64,000 bases of DNA, from NCBI RefSeq assembly GCF_014898815.1, contig NW_026515505.1, positions 620,001 through 684,000 on the forward strand, written 5' to 3'. Each line of letters opens with the position of its first letter. The first letter of the stretch is position 1. Origin of the DNA: Panonychus citri (taxonomy: Eukaryota > Arthropoda > Arachnida > Trombidiformes > Tetranychidae). Of this stretch, positions 1 to 12,906 are shown in pieces. Both the position numbers and the translations under genes were made by a program. The notes below the pieces were generated by a model. It was not told the DNA's origin and made no database searches. It worked only from the letters and a program-made list of their open reading frames with translations.

Positions 1-599
1 TCGGTTTTCTCTTTCTTTTTATTCTCGTTCTTTCTGATTAGTTAATTGTTTCTTTTTTTGCCTCTGGTGATTTAATGTTCTTGGGAAGTGTTAACCTTCA
101 GGGTGGATTGTAACTAGTAAGTAATTTATTCGGAAACAGTTAATTATGATCTCGCGGTGATGGTGATGATTGGCAATCGGTTTGGTTACAATCGATGGGA
201 GAAAACAAGTAAAAGGAGATAATCAGATTAGAGAAAGAAATTACCTTTTGATGGTTAAACCGAACACTAAATCTTATGATATTTTTCATCATCTTTATCT
301 TCATCTTCTCTTTCCGACTTATCTTTGGTTAGTTTTCTCTACTAATAATAATCTTTCTATTTCTTCATATTCACATGTCTTCTTGGCGTTAGGCCTAAAG
401 GTAAGTTTATCTTATTGGTTTTCTATTCTATTCTCTTGTCTTTTCCCTCCCATTTGCTTTATTATAAATACTAATATTATTTTTATTCTTATTTTTCATG
501 TTTCTTTGTTTATTCATGTAAAAATCGGGAACCTCTACCTTTCAATCATCAATTTCTGGAGGAATCAACTCATTCAAGTGTTATTTGCATTCAGGAAGG

Positions 600-601
<2 letters not shown>

Positions 602-668
<67 letters not shown>
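602..668. repeat. (CT)n microsatellite, about 33 units
   Basis: An uninterrupted CT dinucleotide run, the longest in the window. It explains the Ser/Leu open frame across 170-1027, which is therefore not a gene. Confidence 0.98.
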
Positions 669-674
<6 letters not shown>

Positions 675-3600
675 CTTTCCGTCTTCTCAAACTGCTTATC
701 TCTGCTATTTTTATGTACTTTTCAACCATTTCGTTTGCATCCAATTTACATGTGAATCAAGAAACAAAACAATTGAATCAAATGCGTGGTTACATCTTCT
801 TCATCATCATTTTTTATATATTCCTTCATCATCCTCAATCGCATCATGCTTTACATCCTTCTATTGACTTATCATCATCATCTTCTCACTCACTCTATCA
901 CCTTTTTATCCCTATCTCATCAATTTCTTACTCACTTCTTTTTTTCCTTCTCCTTTGCATGTTGTTGACTTTTTTACCTTCTTTTTACATCATCTTTGTA
1001 TATTTTTTCTCAACTTCTTCTTCATGATGACGATTCTGGTGAGAGAATGATGAAAATTATGATGATGATGATGTACTCAGATGAGTTTATCCGGAAGTTT
1101 AAGCAAATTATCTTCTCGCTATTTGTTTTTCATTTGATTTGTTTCGGGTTTGCATTTTTGCTTTTTCTTTCTAACCTCTATTTTTTTCCTACACCAATTC
1201 CTATTAGATTGTTACAGTTTATCCAATACCGATTTCATCCTAATGGTCATCGCCATCATTATGCATCTATTTTAACGATTTCCCCTTTTCCATTCGAGTG
1301 GACAAGCGACCGGACTCACCTAATTGTCTCTGATTTTCGAATAATCTTCGAACATGATTTGACATTAATACTTCCGCATTGATTTGTTTCGGTCTTCTGG
1401 CCTCTCTATTAACCGTTAATTGCTACCAGATTATTTAAATGAGTATAGTTGATCATCTCCTCTCTCTCTCTAATCCCAATCATCTAATAATCATCACTAA
1501 CGGAATCAACCGGAAATTCATCTCAACTTTGAACTTGAAACGATTCTCTCTCTCTCATTTCTTTTTTCATCTATAAAAAGATGATTATCTTATTGAAGGT
1601 ATTTTCTGGTTACTATGGTTTGTTGCTTAATTTTAAATCAAATTAATCATGATGATGATCATCTTTAACCATAATCTTACATCATTATTATTACATCAAT
1701 TGACTGAGAGTTCATTCAAATGTAACAACAATTAACTTTTCCTTCCTCTTCCAATCAAGGTTTTCACTGACTTCCATCAATAACAAACATTATATAAACA
1801 TGGTTCCAGGGCAATTAACCATCTTCAAGTTAATTAACCATATTTTTAACCATTTTTTGGACTGCACAATCAACTTTAAACAACCAACGAGGTAGAAGAA
1901 AAATTAAAAATGATCAACAATCATCAAGAATAATGAATTAGTTATTGGTTAATCAGGTAAACATGAAGGTAAGTGTATCATTATATTTATTTATATTTCT
2001 ATTAAATGAACAAATAATTTTTAAATAATTGGCTTTATTATCATGAGCATCATTAATATTATCCTTATTTTTTTTTGTTTTAATCACAATCAGACAACCA
2101 AGATGAGGATTATCATTAAATCCAGGTTAACACCCATTTGGATTGAAAATCTAAGGAGTAAACATCAAGGGATCAAAATAATACATCGGATAAACACAAC
2201 AGTTCATCATCATCATCATCATCATCCTAATGATAACCAAATACAGTGATGTTAATAATGATTAGTAGGCCTTAAGCTGTTAGTACATTGTAAATGATAT
2301 TAGAAAACAACAGCAACATTGAAAAAAAGGGAATACAAAATTTGAACGTTTCCTTAAAACGCCCAAACAGATAATTCTGATTTCATGGGCTTGGCTGATT
2401 GTTATTATCATGATTATTTTAATTTAATCGTAGACAATCAAGAATGAAAAGTTAATATGATGAAAATCATGTAACAGGGAAGATGCTGATTAAGATGATG
2501 GAAAAGCTGAAGTTGTAACTTGTCAAAGGTAAGAAAAAGAGTCAAAATAATGGATTAAGTGTATTACAGATTAACATGATTTCCAACACAATCAAATTAT
2601 TAATCATTCATCAATTTTATTCTCATTTTAACAATTAACTTTAATCCTGAAGAAAGAAAAAAACAGTTAATATTTCTTATATTTATTAGTTTAAAAGTAT
2701 CAACAATCAGTGTTAATCATTTTTATTTATATTTTTCTTTTCATCAGTAAACAATTCAGGTTGAAACTTTTTTATTAACCTAAATTGCTATTAATTAGTT
2801 ACTAATTATTTGATGAAAAATTAATTCTTTTGCACAATTCTAACAACAATTAACACTGGTTAGTTTCTGTTTTTTGATTCTTCTACCTTTTATAATTAAC
2901 TAAATCAACAACATGTTCAAATGGTTAACAATTAGAAACCTAACCCTTTAATTGTTGGGTAAAAATTAATCAACATTTGATGATGATGATTATTATTTTA
3001 GCCCAATCCTTATAAATGATTTTATATTTATATCTAAATAATTGAATAGATTGTTAAATGATAATGTTATTAATGATAAATTAATTTAGTTAATTGTAAA
3101 AATTGACCAAAAAAGTGAATTAATCAACTAATTTAACCAAAACCAAACCTTAATCCATTTAAATGAGACTAATATTTTCCTACAAATGATTAATCAATTT
3201 CTTTTTTCCTTTGATTATGATCAATTATTAATTATTTGATTGTAACTAAATTTAATTCCAATTGCTGAAAGGTGGGTGAACTTAATAGTAAGCAATCAAA
3301 AATTGATTGTGAGAGTTGAATTTACAATTAACTTTCACAAATGAGTAAAATTTAAAGGTAGACCAAAAATTAGAAACAATTAACTTCCTCTTCCTTGATT
3401 ACGATCAAATAGATTAGCAAATAATTAAATCACTTGATTATCAAACATTTAATCTTAAATCTGATTATCCAATCACTAATTTTAAATTATGTTAATCACG
3501 ATGATTAAATTACAATATCTGATTACAATCAAGTGAGAGGGAAAAAGAAAAGTTTCTCAATTAAAGTCTAATCCAAATTGGAACTAAATTAAAAGTTGAA

Positions 3601-6600
3601 TTTAAATATAAACTGCAATTTAAATTTCTCTTTTTCTTCTTAATCATTTGCAACAATTAATAAAATCTACACTAAGTTCAAGTTCAATGATTAGAGTTAA
3701 TTGTTGTTTACTGGTGATACTGTAAGTCTTTAAATCTCAACACAACAATCAGTTAATTGTTGATACAGAAAATTAACTTTTAGGAAAAACTTTTCTTTGA
3801 CTTTTTCCAATTCGCAAAATTTAAATTGTGACCATTGGATTATCAATATGATATTATTGATTGTTAACCCAAGAATTACGTAAATAAATCAATAGATTGA
3901 TAGTTAATCATGATTTATAAAATTAACAATTGAACAATAATCATAAATAACAATTTGTTTAGATAATCAATTTCCAGTTGATTTAACTGATTACATTGAA
4001 AATAAACAAAATCTTTTACCCATGAAAATGAAGCATCTAAACATGAATAAGGAATTAGTTGATTATCATGATCATTTTTGATTATGATTAGATGATTATT
4101 ATGATTAAGATGATAACCAGGATGATGAAAGATTCTGGTTGAAAATCGTGTCAATGGATGATGATAATTCATGATCCTCTGGGTTAAATCATCATTTTAA
4201 TCATGAAACGAAAATACAAATTAACTGTAACCAGAACTGAATTAACTTTGTTTTCTTGATTGTTAACATTAACAAAACCATTGACAATAATTAATAATTT
4301 GATTAGATTGATTGTTATTTTAAAAGGTGAATATTGTATCATTATTTGTTTGTGGTTAAATTGAAAGGTTAATCATTAACAACCATTAATGATTGTTGTT
4401 AATTGTTTCATCCTCTTGTTGATATGAAACGTGATTTAATTTTCTGCGCTGATTATTGTTGATTTTCAATTAAATTGATCGCAATCATGGTTAACAGAAT
4501 TTTATAAAACATGTTAAAGAAAAACAAAATGAAATTAGCTGATTGTTATCAACAACAATTAACTTTCTAGTTTATCTGTTAATTCAAGTAGCGAGTTGAT
4601 TGTGTTCATTTAGATTCCTTGATTCATTTAACTTTGATCATGATGATGAACATGATGATGAACATGATGACCGCCCTGTTTGTTTTGTTTAATCATCATC
4701 ATCAAAATGTTAATGATTAAGATTAAAGTTGATTAAGATTATCTTGATTTCGTCATCAATGCCTCCTATCAACCTTAATGTTGTTTGTTTACCTTTTTTC
4801 AGCCCTCAGGCTAATTAATTATTATCATTATGATGATTTTCATGTTTAATAGACTTTGTTGTTGGTCTGTGAGATGATGATGATAAATATGATTATCTTC
4901 ATGTTTCTCTTGATGATTAAAATTAATTGTCTCTTTGAATTAACAGTTAATCAAATTGTTAATCAGTGTTAACAGTAAGTACCAACACATTAACTTGATG
5001 TAATTATCATTAATCCAGATCCTGGATCAAGTTAATTTTGTTTTATTGTTAATCTTTGACAATTAACAGGGTTAACAATTAACCTTACAAGTTTTTGATT
5101 GTTATTATCATGATGATGATGATGATGATCAGGATGCTAATTAAAAGGTTGCATCTTTTTCACCTAATAATTAGTCAACTAACATGTTAATTATCATAAT
5201 CATTGTTTAATTGTTATTATCATTTGCTGATTGTTGCTATTAATTTAGTTCAGACAGTTAATTTATATCAAATTGTTTTTCAAAGTCACAATAGTGATTA
5301 ACTTTATATTTTCATCATTATGATTGTTTTGTTTTATTTTTAATTGTCAAGTTGCTCAATTGAATCAGAAACTTTTTCTTAACAATGATTAACAACAACA
5401 ATCAAGTTAATCATTTAATTTAACTGTTAAATTCATCATTCGATTTTTAATTTTCCAACATGTTCCGTTAATTGTGTCTCGTTTTCATGTTAATTACGAC
5501 TAAAAGTTTACTAAACAATTTACTCTCACGTAGATTGTCAGTTAAATCGTTACAATTAAACGTCTCTAAATTTACACAACAAATTGTTTTCATTTATCTT
5601 TTCCTAACCATAGTCCATTGATGAAATTTACTTGATACAATTAAGGGAACAATTAATGATTATGATGTTCAGGATGTTAATTGTTAGCAAAATTGATTAT
5701 ATGTTGGCATTTTTAATAAAAGTTCAAAGTTAATCATCAGTATCATAATCATGATTAGACTGATAATTTTAAATTACTTTCAACACGCAATTAGATTAAC
5801 CCTTAATGATGATGATCAGGTTGCAAAATTTGTGATATTTAATTAATTGTCTACGTTTTTAAATTATAATTAAAAGGTAATTGATAATTGATTTTAACGA
5901 GTAACAAACTAAATTAATTGTGATGACATTTTTTCATTATTTTGTTAATTTCCTTGCAACAATTAACCGTAACAATAATCAATAAGGTTAACTCATTTGA
6001 AAATAATTTAACTACAAAATTAATGTGACTAACTAATTGTTTCAATATATAAATTGTATTGGTTACAATTAATTTCCTGCCAATTGAATCGTGATTAACT
6101 TTTTTTGTTTTAGTATATTGATAATTAAACGTGATTTGTTTACAATTAACGCAACTCTTGATTATCTAAATTGATGTCAACCTGATTATCATTTATTTTT
6201 CCAACAATAATTAACTAAATCAATATCTCAATGATAATTAAGACGATGATGATTAAAGTGTAACAATCAATTAACCATGAAAGTTTTTCAGGAAAGTGAT
6301 CATCATCAATATCCAATAACATTAGCAATCAAATTGTATCATCATTCAATCATAATTCAATTAAAACAATTAAAAATTTTCACCATTAACAGTTAACAAT
6401 AATTAATTTTAACCTAATTTTATACAAAAACAAAACTTGAAAACAATCAGTTGATTCAGTTGATTGGAAAACTTTTTTCCCTTGAAACAATTAAACAGAA
6501 GAGTTAGTTAACTGTTGAGAAACTTAAATTAAATAGTAATTAGTTAAGCCCTTGTAATAATTGCAACAATTGATTACAATTTGATGATGATGATACTAAT

Positions 6601-9152
6601 CAAATTGACTAATGATGATGTTAATGATAATCCTACGTGATCAGGATTAATTTAATCCAGTGGAGGGTGTGACCATACACTTTAATGGTAAACTTCCTGG
6701 TTTCTAAATTGTTCCGATCATTGTAATCTAATTGTTAACAATCAACTCCTCTCTTTTTTATTCATAATAACCATTAAATTCTGGGAGTTAATCTCGAGAA
6801 TCCTGTGAATTCAGTTACTATGGAAAACGATACAAAAATAAAATATAAAATTATCAATCGGCAAGGGCAAAGAAAATAGTTGAATGTCTTTTTAATGATT
6901 TCCTGTGAATCCATGATAGTTCATGATGATTATTCAGAGAATCTATTGAATTATCATTATAATAACTGTCTGTTAATGATGATCAGAGACTGATTAGTCT
7001 ATGGAGATAAATGGATTCTTTTAATTCATTAGTAGACATAAAATCCTTAATGAATTCAATGGGATCAAGAATACGAATTGAAAATTTATCGTTATAATTT
7101 CAGTTCACTGAACTTTTTACCATGTAAACAACAGATAGATTCTCAAAGATGGACATGAAGGAAGTCGAAATGATGTTGGCATGTTATCTTAACACCGAAA
7201 TCCAAATGACATAAAGATGAAGATTCGAGATTGGTGATTCTAATTCAGTCTATTTGCTATTTCTTTTTTTATTTCTCTTCTTCCATTTCATTTTCTTTTC
7301 TTAGTTACTGTTATTATTATTACATAAAGAATCATCATCTTTATCCTTATCATCCTCTTCTTTAACTTCTCATCCATTCTTATCTCCATCCTCATCTCTT
7401 ACAAAATTTATTTTTCTTTTCTGCTGACTGACTGTGTTCTCGCTCTTTCATCATTCAAAGGGAAGGAAGATGAGAAAATCATCTCCTCATCATCTCACAG
7501 ATAATGCATGGATCTGTATCAATATGTCAACATCCTCATGTGTCCCTCATCATCATCATCATCGTCATCTTCCTTTTCATCCATAGAAAATGCTTCTAAT
7601 AAGAAACATTATTAACGGAAGACAAGAAGAAGAAGAAAAAAAATTGATTTTCTTTCAACATGTTCAACATTCAGGATAATCATTAATCTGATTTCACCTT
7701 TGAACTTGACATCTCTAATGATGATAATGATGACTATTAGATAACTTCAATCAACTTGATATAATTTGTCTTCCTCATCACATTTAATCAAATAACCTTT
7801 GTGTCAACTTATCAATAATATATATCATGTTATTATCGATAAGTATTATAACAAAATTGTTATTATTTAACATCAGCAAAATTCATTCACATCATTTGCT
7901 TTCATATGATCATTATCATGCTCATCATCATCATCATTATCCATATTATCATTATTACACTTATCTTCCTCATCACTTGCACCTCATTCACTAAAAACAA
8001 TAATGAAGATTTAAGCAAATTTCATCATCTAAAATCAGTTTACTTTCTTACAACATTTCATTATTATCGTCTTACAGGTGATGCCCGGAAGCTATTAAAT
8101 AATATTCAAAGTAAGATGAAGATAAAGTTTATTTTGTTTCAATTGTATCTTTTTCTCATCATCACCTCTCTCATCTAATACCACCAATTCAATAGTCCTA
8201 ATCATCATCCTAGTAACTTTTCAGGCTTCTCATCCTCATATTTTCATATTCACTTCACCCCTTATCTTTTTCATCATCTCTCTCTCTCTCTCGCCTGGCT
8301 TCTTGCCTCAAGGCGTATCCTCTTACACGACGAAGTCTTAACTGTTTCTTATTTTGACTATTATTATTTTTTTTATTCTTCTTCCTTCTCATCATCTTCA
8401 TCATCTTCAGGGGCTTCATTAAACTTTTTTTTACATTTCCCCCTCACCATCAACCTACGCCCTTCAATGGAGGTCTATCAAGGTTTCCCTTCAATGAATG
8501 GTTAAAATTACATTGTTATTAAGATTATGTGGATAACTTAATAGTAATAATAATAATCATTATCATCAAAGATGAAACCAAAATAATATCTTCCTTATTT
8601 AAACACCTTAATCGTGTCTTAATAATTTTTTATCATCTATTATCAACTCCCAACAATTAGCTATCATAATATTTAATAATAATGATTAAACTACATTTCT
8701 TTCATTATAATATTAAACAACTGATTTACTCTTAATGTTAATCTGTTAATTTCACCCTAAAAAACTTTGATACCATGATAATTATTCAAATGATTTAAAA
8801 TATTAATGATCATCATCTTATTATCAAACTAACTTTACGGTTATTTAGTTAATCAAGAAGTTAACTGTTTTGTTTTCTCGAGATTCTGGTTGATAAATAA
8901 ATTACAATTAACTTTAAGGTTCCACTCATTATTAAATTATTCTAATCAGCTTTTGTTGTATTCAAATTAAGAAAAACAGAACTGGTTCATCTTGAAATTG
9001 ATATAATCATCGATAAACTTTTGTTTCAGTTTTAATAATTAATTTCAAAGTTCTGTTTGTTTCTATTGAAAGATTGAGCAAAAAAAACGAAAACAAAAAG
9101 TGAATTTCAAATTTTCGCGGCTCACTTAAAGTTCGTGATTTTAACTTTTCGC

Positions 9153-9166
9153 CCAACAGATGGCGT
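9153..9166 (+). promoter_or_regulatory. CTCF/YY1-like motif
   Basis: CCAACAGATGGCGT matches 12 of 14 positions of the generalised CTCF core CCASYAGRKGGCRS, and its ATGGCG part also resembles YY1/Pho. It sits in a locally GC-richer patch about 215 bases beyond the stop codon of the minus-strand secreted-protein gene. Assignment is by eye only. Confidence 0.3.
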
Positions 9167-9381
9167 ACTTGTCTTTTCTCTGAAAATTTCCTCGAATTGG
9201 TTAATTCAATCAATTTCTTTACGATTTTCAAATTTACAATTAAATCAAAGGAAAATCTAAAGACACAAATAGACAGAGAGAACAAAATTTGAGATCTTAA
9301 TTTAATCTTATCAGAGAAAGTACAAAAATATTTACATCAAGTTGACTTGGAATCGCAAATTTAACTGATTATTGGAAAAAG

Positions 9382-10369
9382 TTATTCAGTGAAAATTTTA
9401 ATATACGAAGGTAATAATGATAATGATCCTTTTTCATTATCGATTGATTTTGCTTGTCTTTCCTGAGGTAGACAAATTGTATCACCTTTAGCATCTTTAG
9501 GTCGTTCAATTTTCCGATTATTACGACAAACCAACTCGAAAACATCGGCAGCATTTCCTTCAACCATTTTCATAAAATATTTCGTATCATCAGGTTTACA
9601 TTGTTCAGAATCTGATTGTAAAATTTTAATACTACAATCACGATAAGATTTTAAGACACTTTGAAAGAGAAAACAAGAAAAACAAATTGAATCAATGAAA
9701 AGCTACAGTGAAATTAACAATTAGCAATAAACACTTACCAACAAGTTAACGGTACTTTGTCTGATTGTTTCTCTGCTTGAGACAATTCATTGATTAACTT
9801 TTTCATACATTGGCCTAACCCTTCACGATTTTTACGATAACATTTAGACCGTTCAACAAATTCTGAAGAAAGAAAGAAAAACCAATAATCATTGGACACC
9901 AGATGATTACAACTAAATTAGTTAACTAATTAACTCACCTTGACGATCAATTTTACACTGTTGCTTAGCATTATTTGCTGCTCCTTTGATTAACAATGAG
10001 ACGACTTGTTTGGGAAACAATGTTAGGCAGTCACGAATATAACTTTGGACACATCGTAAGGCTTGAAATCTTGACCTAACCAAGAAGCGCACACGAACAG
10101 TTAATTGTTAACATTGATTAAGTAAATTGAATTTCAATATTTCTTATGTAATTAACTTACTTGCAATGAGTTTCAACTTGTTGTAGATTTTCAGGTAAAG
10201 TGATGTTTGAATGGCCGAAAACAAAAACATCGGAAGCACATTTATCCGCTTTAATCATGTTACATGATTGTTGTTGTTGTTGTTTAATTGTTGGAGTAAT
10301 TGTTGGCCCAGTTGAGATAATTTGGATCACAATGGTCAAGATAATTGTTCTAATGTAAAAGTGAATCAT
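9382..10369 (-). CDS. secreted 14-cysteine helical protein, arthropod family
   Basis: Four exons on the minus strand (10369-10161, 10075-9939, 9862-9739, 9658-9382) splice cleanly to 248 residues. All introns are GT-AG and the phases agree. The N-terminus is a hydrophobic signal peptide (about residues 5-20), followed by a short Q run. Fourteen cysteines follow, including a CC pair at the exon 3/4 junction, in a predicted helical layout with spacing like C-x10-C then C-x7-CMKKL and ending in a GNAADVFELVC-like stretch. This pattern recalls a widespread arthropod family of small secreted proteins (27-kDa haemolymph glycoprotein or DUF19-like). That naming is from memory of the pattern. The function is unknown; an extracellular or haemolymph role is inferred. 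A TATA-like box lies upstream. The gene structure is firm, the family name less so. Confidence 0.85.
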
Positions 10370-10484
10370 TTTTGTTTTCTCAATTCAATTGATTGAAAGC
10401 ACAATCACAACAGCAACTTATTACTGTCAACAATTAAAATGAAAATGAAAGTTACACTTACAGTTACAGTTACAAACTAATTGT

Positions 10485-10495
10485 CTTTATATATA
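10485..10495 (-). promoter_or_regulatory. TATA box of the secreted 14-Cys gene
   Basis: On the minus strand TATATATAAAG lies about 116 bases upstream of the ATG at 10369, a reasonable distance for a TATA promoter with a short leader. It suits a highly or tissue-specifically expressed secreted protein. Confidence 0.55.
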
Positions 10496-11195
10496 AACTT
10501 AATCACATCCTCATCTTTTTTTGCACTTTTATAATCGTCTTCATCTCCACCACCCACTCATCAGTAATCATGATACTGATTTAACTGTCACCTCCACTCA
10601 CAATTAAGATGTAGCTTAATTAAGGAAAGCAATTAGTTAATTTTGATTTGAGAAAGAAAAAATAATTATCGCTTGCAGTTGATTTGATGATAATCATCAA
10701 TGTCCTCAAGGTTATCAGGCTAAACTGATTTTCTTAATGATTAATAATGATTAATAATTAATGATTAACTTAACTGTTACAATTTTGTTTCTTAATTCAA
10801 TATTTTAACCATCATAATTTACGTATCAATTTAAATTGTTACAATTGTACATTCATTTCAATTTGTTTATTTGGTTGTTTGGATCAATTTTCATAAATAT
10901 TATCAATTGTTTCACTTTTAAATTGTAATTTCTGACAATACAATCAAATCAAATGAAATCACATTGGTGCTTTAATTGTAAACAATTTACATACATAAAC
11001 AATCAATCACTTTAACCTGACCTTGTTTAATTGTGATTGCTGATTAAGTTTTTCCCCAATTAATTAAGAAAAATTTACCTTTTCTTTTTGTTAGATGTTC
11101 AAATATGATAAATACAATTCATCATTTCAAGAATTTCTGGAAAATGAGATTTCCATTCAAAGTTTATCGTTCAAAGTTCAGACCTTGTTCATCTT
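10496..11195. other. intergenic, nothing recognised
   Basis: AT-rich spacer between the promoter of the secreted-protein gene and the terminal exon at 11196. It contains many TTAAT/AACAATT words and no supportable coding sequence. Confidence 0.6.
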
Positions 11196-11354
11196 TTACT
11201 TGGCACAATTCGTATTCACTTTTACTCTCATTGGATTATCTTCACCCGAAGATAAACTTTCGGGAGGTTGACCTAAAACCAAACTTCTAATCCGACGGAT
11301 ACTTTCTTGTAATTTATTTCTATCCACTTTCAATGTCTCATTAATTAAACTCAA
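11196..11354 (-). CDS. orphan last exon of a small coiled-coil protein
   Basis: On the minus strand a strong pyrimidine tract and acceptor (TTTTTTTTTCGTCGATTTCAG) precede a 53-codon open frame ending in TAA at 11196. The peptide is charged and heptad-like (ETLKVDRNKLQESIRRIRSL), followed by a PPESLSSGED-type tail. Codon use looks like real coding sequence. I could not find the upstream exon. It must end in phase 0, and the space before the plus-strand homeobox gene is under 600 bases. A 38-codon ORF at about 11540-11427 has a hydrophobic start but lacks a matching donor. The family is not recognised; small coiled-coil subunits of membrane-trafficking or kinetochore complexes look similar. It could also be an alternative terminal exon. 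Confidence 0.5.
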   Translation of the reverse strand: MSLINETLKVDRNKLQESIRRIRSLVLGQPPESLSSGEDNPMRVKVNTNCAK

Positions 11355-11772
11355 CTGAAATCGACGAAAAAAAAAGAAGAAAAATGAATCGAAAAATCAA
11401 CAAAAAGTTGAAAGTTTCAACTTGGAACAATTAAAAGTTTTCCATCGATTCAAATGCAGGAAATTGGTGACATCTGATTGTTAACGAAAAGAATAAAAGA
11501 AAATGCGCGAAAAACAAACAGTCGAACTTCAATATTTCCATAAATGATGGATTTTTTTTCGAAAACATTTACTGATTGTTGATCAACAAGTTGATTGATT
11601 GATTGAACATTGATTTAAATTTAAAGAGAGAGAACAAAGACAAAGTCAGCAAAAGGAAGAGGAATAAAAAGGATACGGAAACAGAGGTTATTTCAAGAAA
11701 TCCATCCAATCACTTTGAGAATCAGTGAAATTCGAATGTTTGAATCTCGCGCTTCATTGTTTTCGCTTTCGA

Positions 11773-11786
11773 TCAGCAGGTGGCAC
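11773..11786 (+). promoter_or_regulatory. CTCF-like motif in the HMBOX1 promoter
   Basis: TCAGCAGGTGGCAC matches 13 of 14 positions of the CTCF core CCASYAGRKGGCRS. It lies 171 bases upstream of the HMBOX1-like ATG, in a GC-richer patch with TTCGAA words. This is the best match in the window. Confidence 0.45.
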
Positions 11787-11956
11787 CACATTCGAATTGG
11801 GAAGTAAAAGCGTTGATGCAATTTAGTGAAAGTCTTTTGTTTGTTAATTTTTCTCTGTCTATCTATGGTTAATTTCTAATTTCTCAACAATTAATAATAA
11901 TTTAGTCATCAGGTTGTTGCTCATCTTAAGGTTTGTTTTGGTGAAAATAAATTATA

Positions 11957-12906
11957 ATGTCTCCAAAATATGAACTTGAAGCCATTAGGCTTATGAATAA
12001 ACTGGTCCATTCTTCAGTAACCAAGGAACAAGTTAAATTGGTGTTAAAATTAGCCAAATATGGTATTGATATGGACAATGTTGATGATTTATATGATACC
12101 CTTGCTTCTGATATTCACCCTTTATCCCATGATCTAACACCCCCCAGTTCTCAGCCTCGATCTGAATCAGCAATGGTTGAATATGAGTCGCCTCCATCTT
12201 CACAAGGTTATCCCACAGCAATAAGTCCAGACAATGAGACGAACAATGGACCAGCGCCATTTGATACACCTCCTGACACAGATGATGATCAATGGGTTGG
12301 CCTTCCCAAAGAACCTAATTACACACCTCGTTATTTTCAAAATGTAACAACTAATCAAAATGATTCCACAACCATTGCTACAACAGCGATAGCAACAACC
12401 AATCCAATAACAACCCCAACAAATAATCACCTTCAAAATAATAATCACACAAGTAGTTCTGAGAAAAGGACTAGAGATCGATATGTTTTCAGAGCGATTC
12501 ACCATGACATACTAAACGACGCGTTTTTCAATAACGCTTACCCTGAAACCGATGAAAAAGAAATTCTTGTTGGTAAATGTAATCAAGCTTTAGAAAATTA
12601 CAAAAGTAAGATAATTGTTTTTATTTTATCTCTCTCATTCTATATCTTTCCTATATGATTCTAATGTTTACTTTTGTTTTCTCTCTCTTTCTCTTTCAAT
12701 TTTTAGAGCGACCACTTAAAGAAAATGAAATAATGACAATTCTAAACATTACTAATTGGTTTAACAATCGACGAAAGGAAAAGAAACGCAAATTTCATCA
12801 AGATCCATCATCATCATTACCTCTTGCCATTCAAACTAAATTTCCGAAAGAAGATTTTAGTAAAGTTAAAGAAGAGGTAATAAGTGACCAAGAAGACGAT
12901 TTCTAG
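11957..12906 (+). CDS. HMBOX1: HMBOX1/HNF1-like atypical homeobox protein
   Basis: Two exons (11957-12605 and 12707-12906), GT-AG intron, 282 residues. The N-terminus (YELEAIRLMNKLVHSSVTKE, residues 5-24) resembles the HNF1-type dimerisation/HMBOX1 N-terminal motif. The middle is rich in Pro, Thr and Asn. The C-terminal homeodomain begins near residue 172. It has an extended loop before the last helix, the diagnostic CNQALENY segment, and helix 3 with WFNNRRKEKKRK, as in HMBOX1 (HOT1; WFANRRKEIKRR). Basic residues follow, then an acidic tail. HMBOX1 in vertebrates is a nuclear factor reported to bind double-stranded telomere repeats and to act as a transcription regulator. The POU-like segment present in longer relatives is not visible, so this is a compact form (the human protein is about 420 residues). 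A related HNF1-class factor is the alternative. Confidence 0.8.

Larger units (their letters stand above)
1..9381. other. AT-rich noncoding block
   Basis: No gene is supportable here. Open frames are short or are translations of microsatellite DNA (Ser/Leu or Ile/His runs). The text is dominated by TTAATTGTT/AACAATTAA and ATGATGATG words with scattered CT tracts. An exact HNF1-type palindrome (GTTAATCATTAAC) lies at 4368-4380, but the base composition makes such words likely by chance. A long CT microsatellite is listed separately. Distant 5' exons of genes outside the window cannot be excluded. Confidence 0.7.

Noticed and set aside
170..1027. 285-codon open frame
   Set aside because: Built on a CT microsatellite and Ser/Phe/Leu-rich low-complexity sequence; no domain or splice support, and it opens at a non-ATG codon.
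4368..4380. HNF1-type palindrome as a target of the neighbouring HMBOX1/HNF1-like factor
   Set aside because: Exact match, but TTAAT words are so common in this AT-rich DNA that a single hit carries little weight.
7906..8178. Ile-rich 90-codon ORF
   Set aside because: Translation of ATC/CAT repeats; no codon structure beyond base composition.
9007..9285. 92-codon minus-strand ORF beyond the secreted-protein gene
   Set aside because: No matching splice sites or recognised family; the spliced four-exon gene ends before it.
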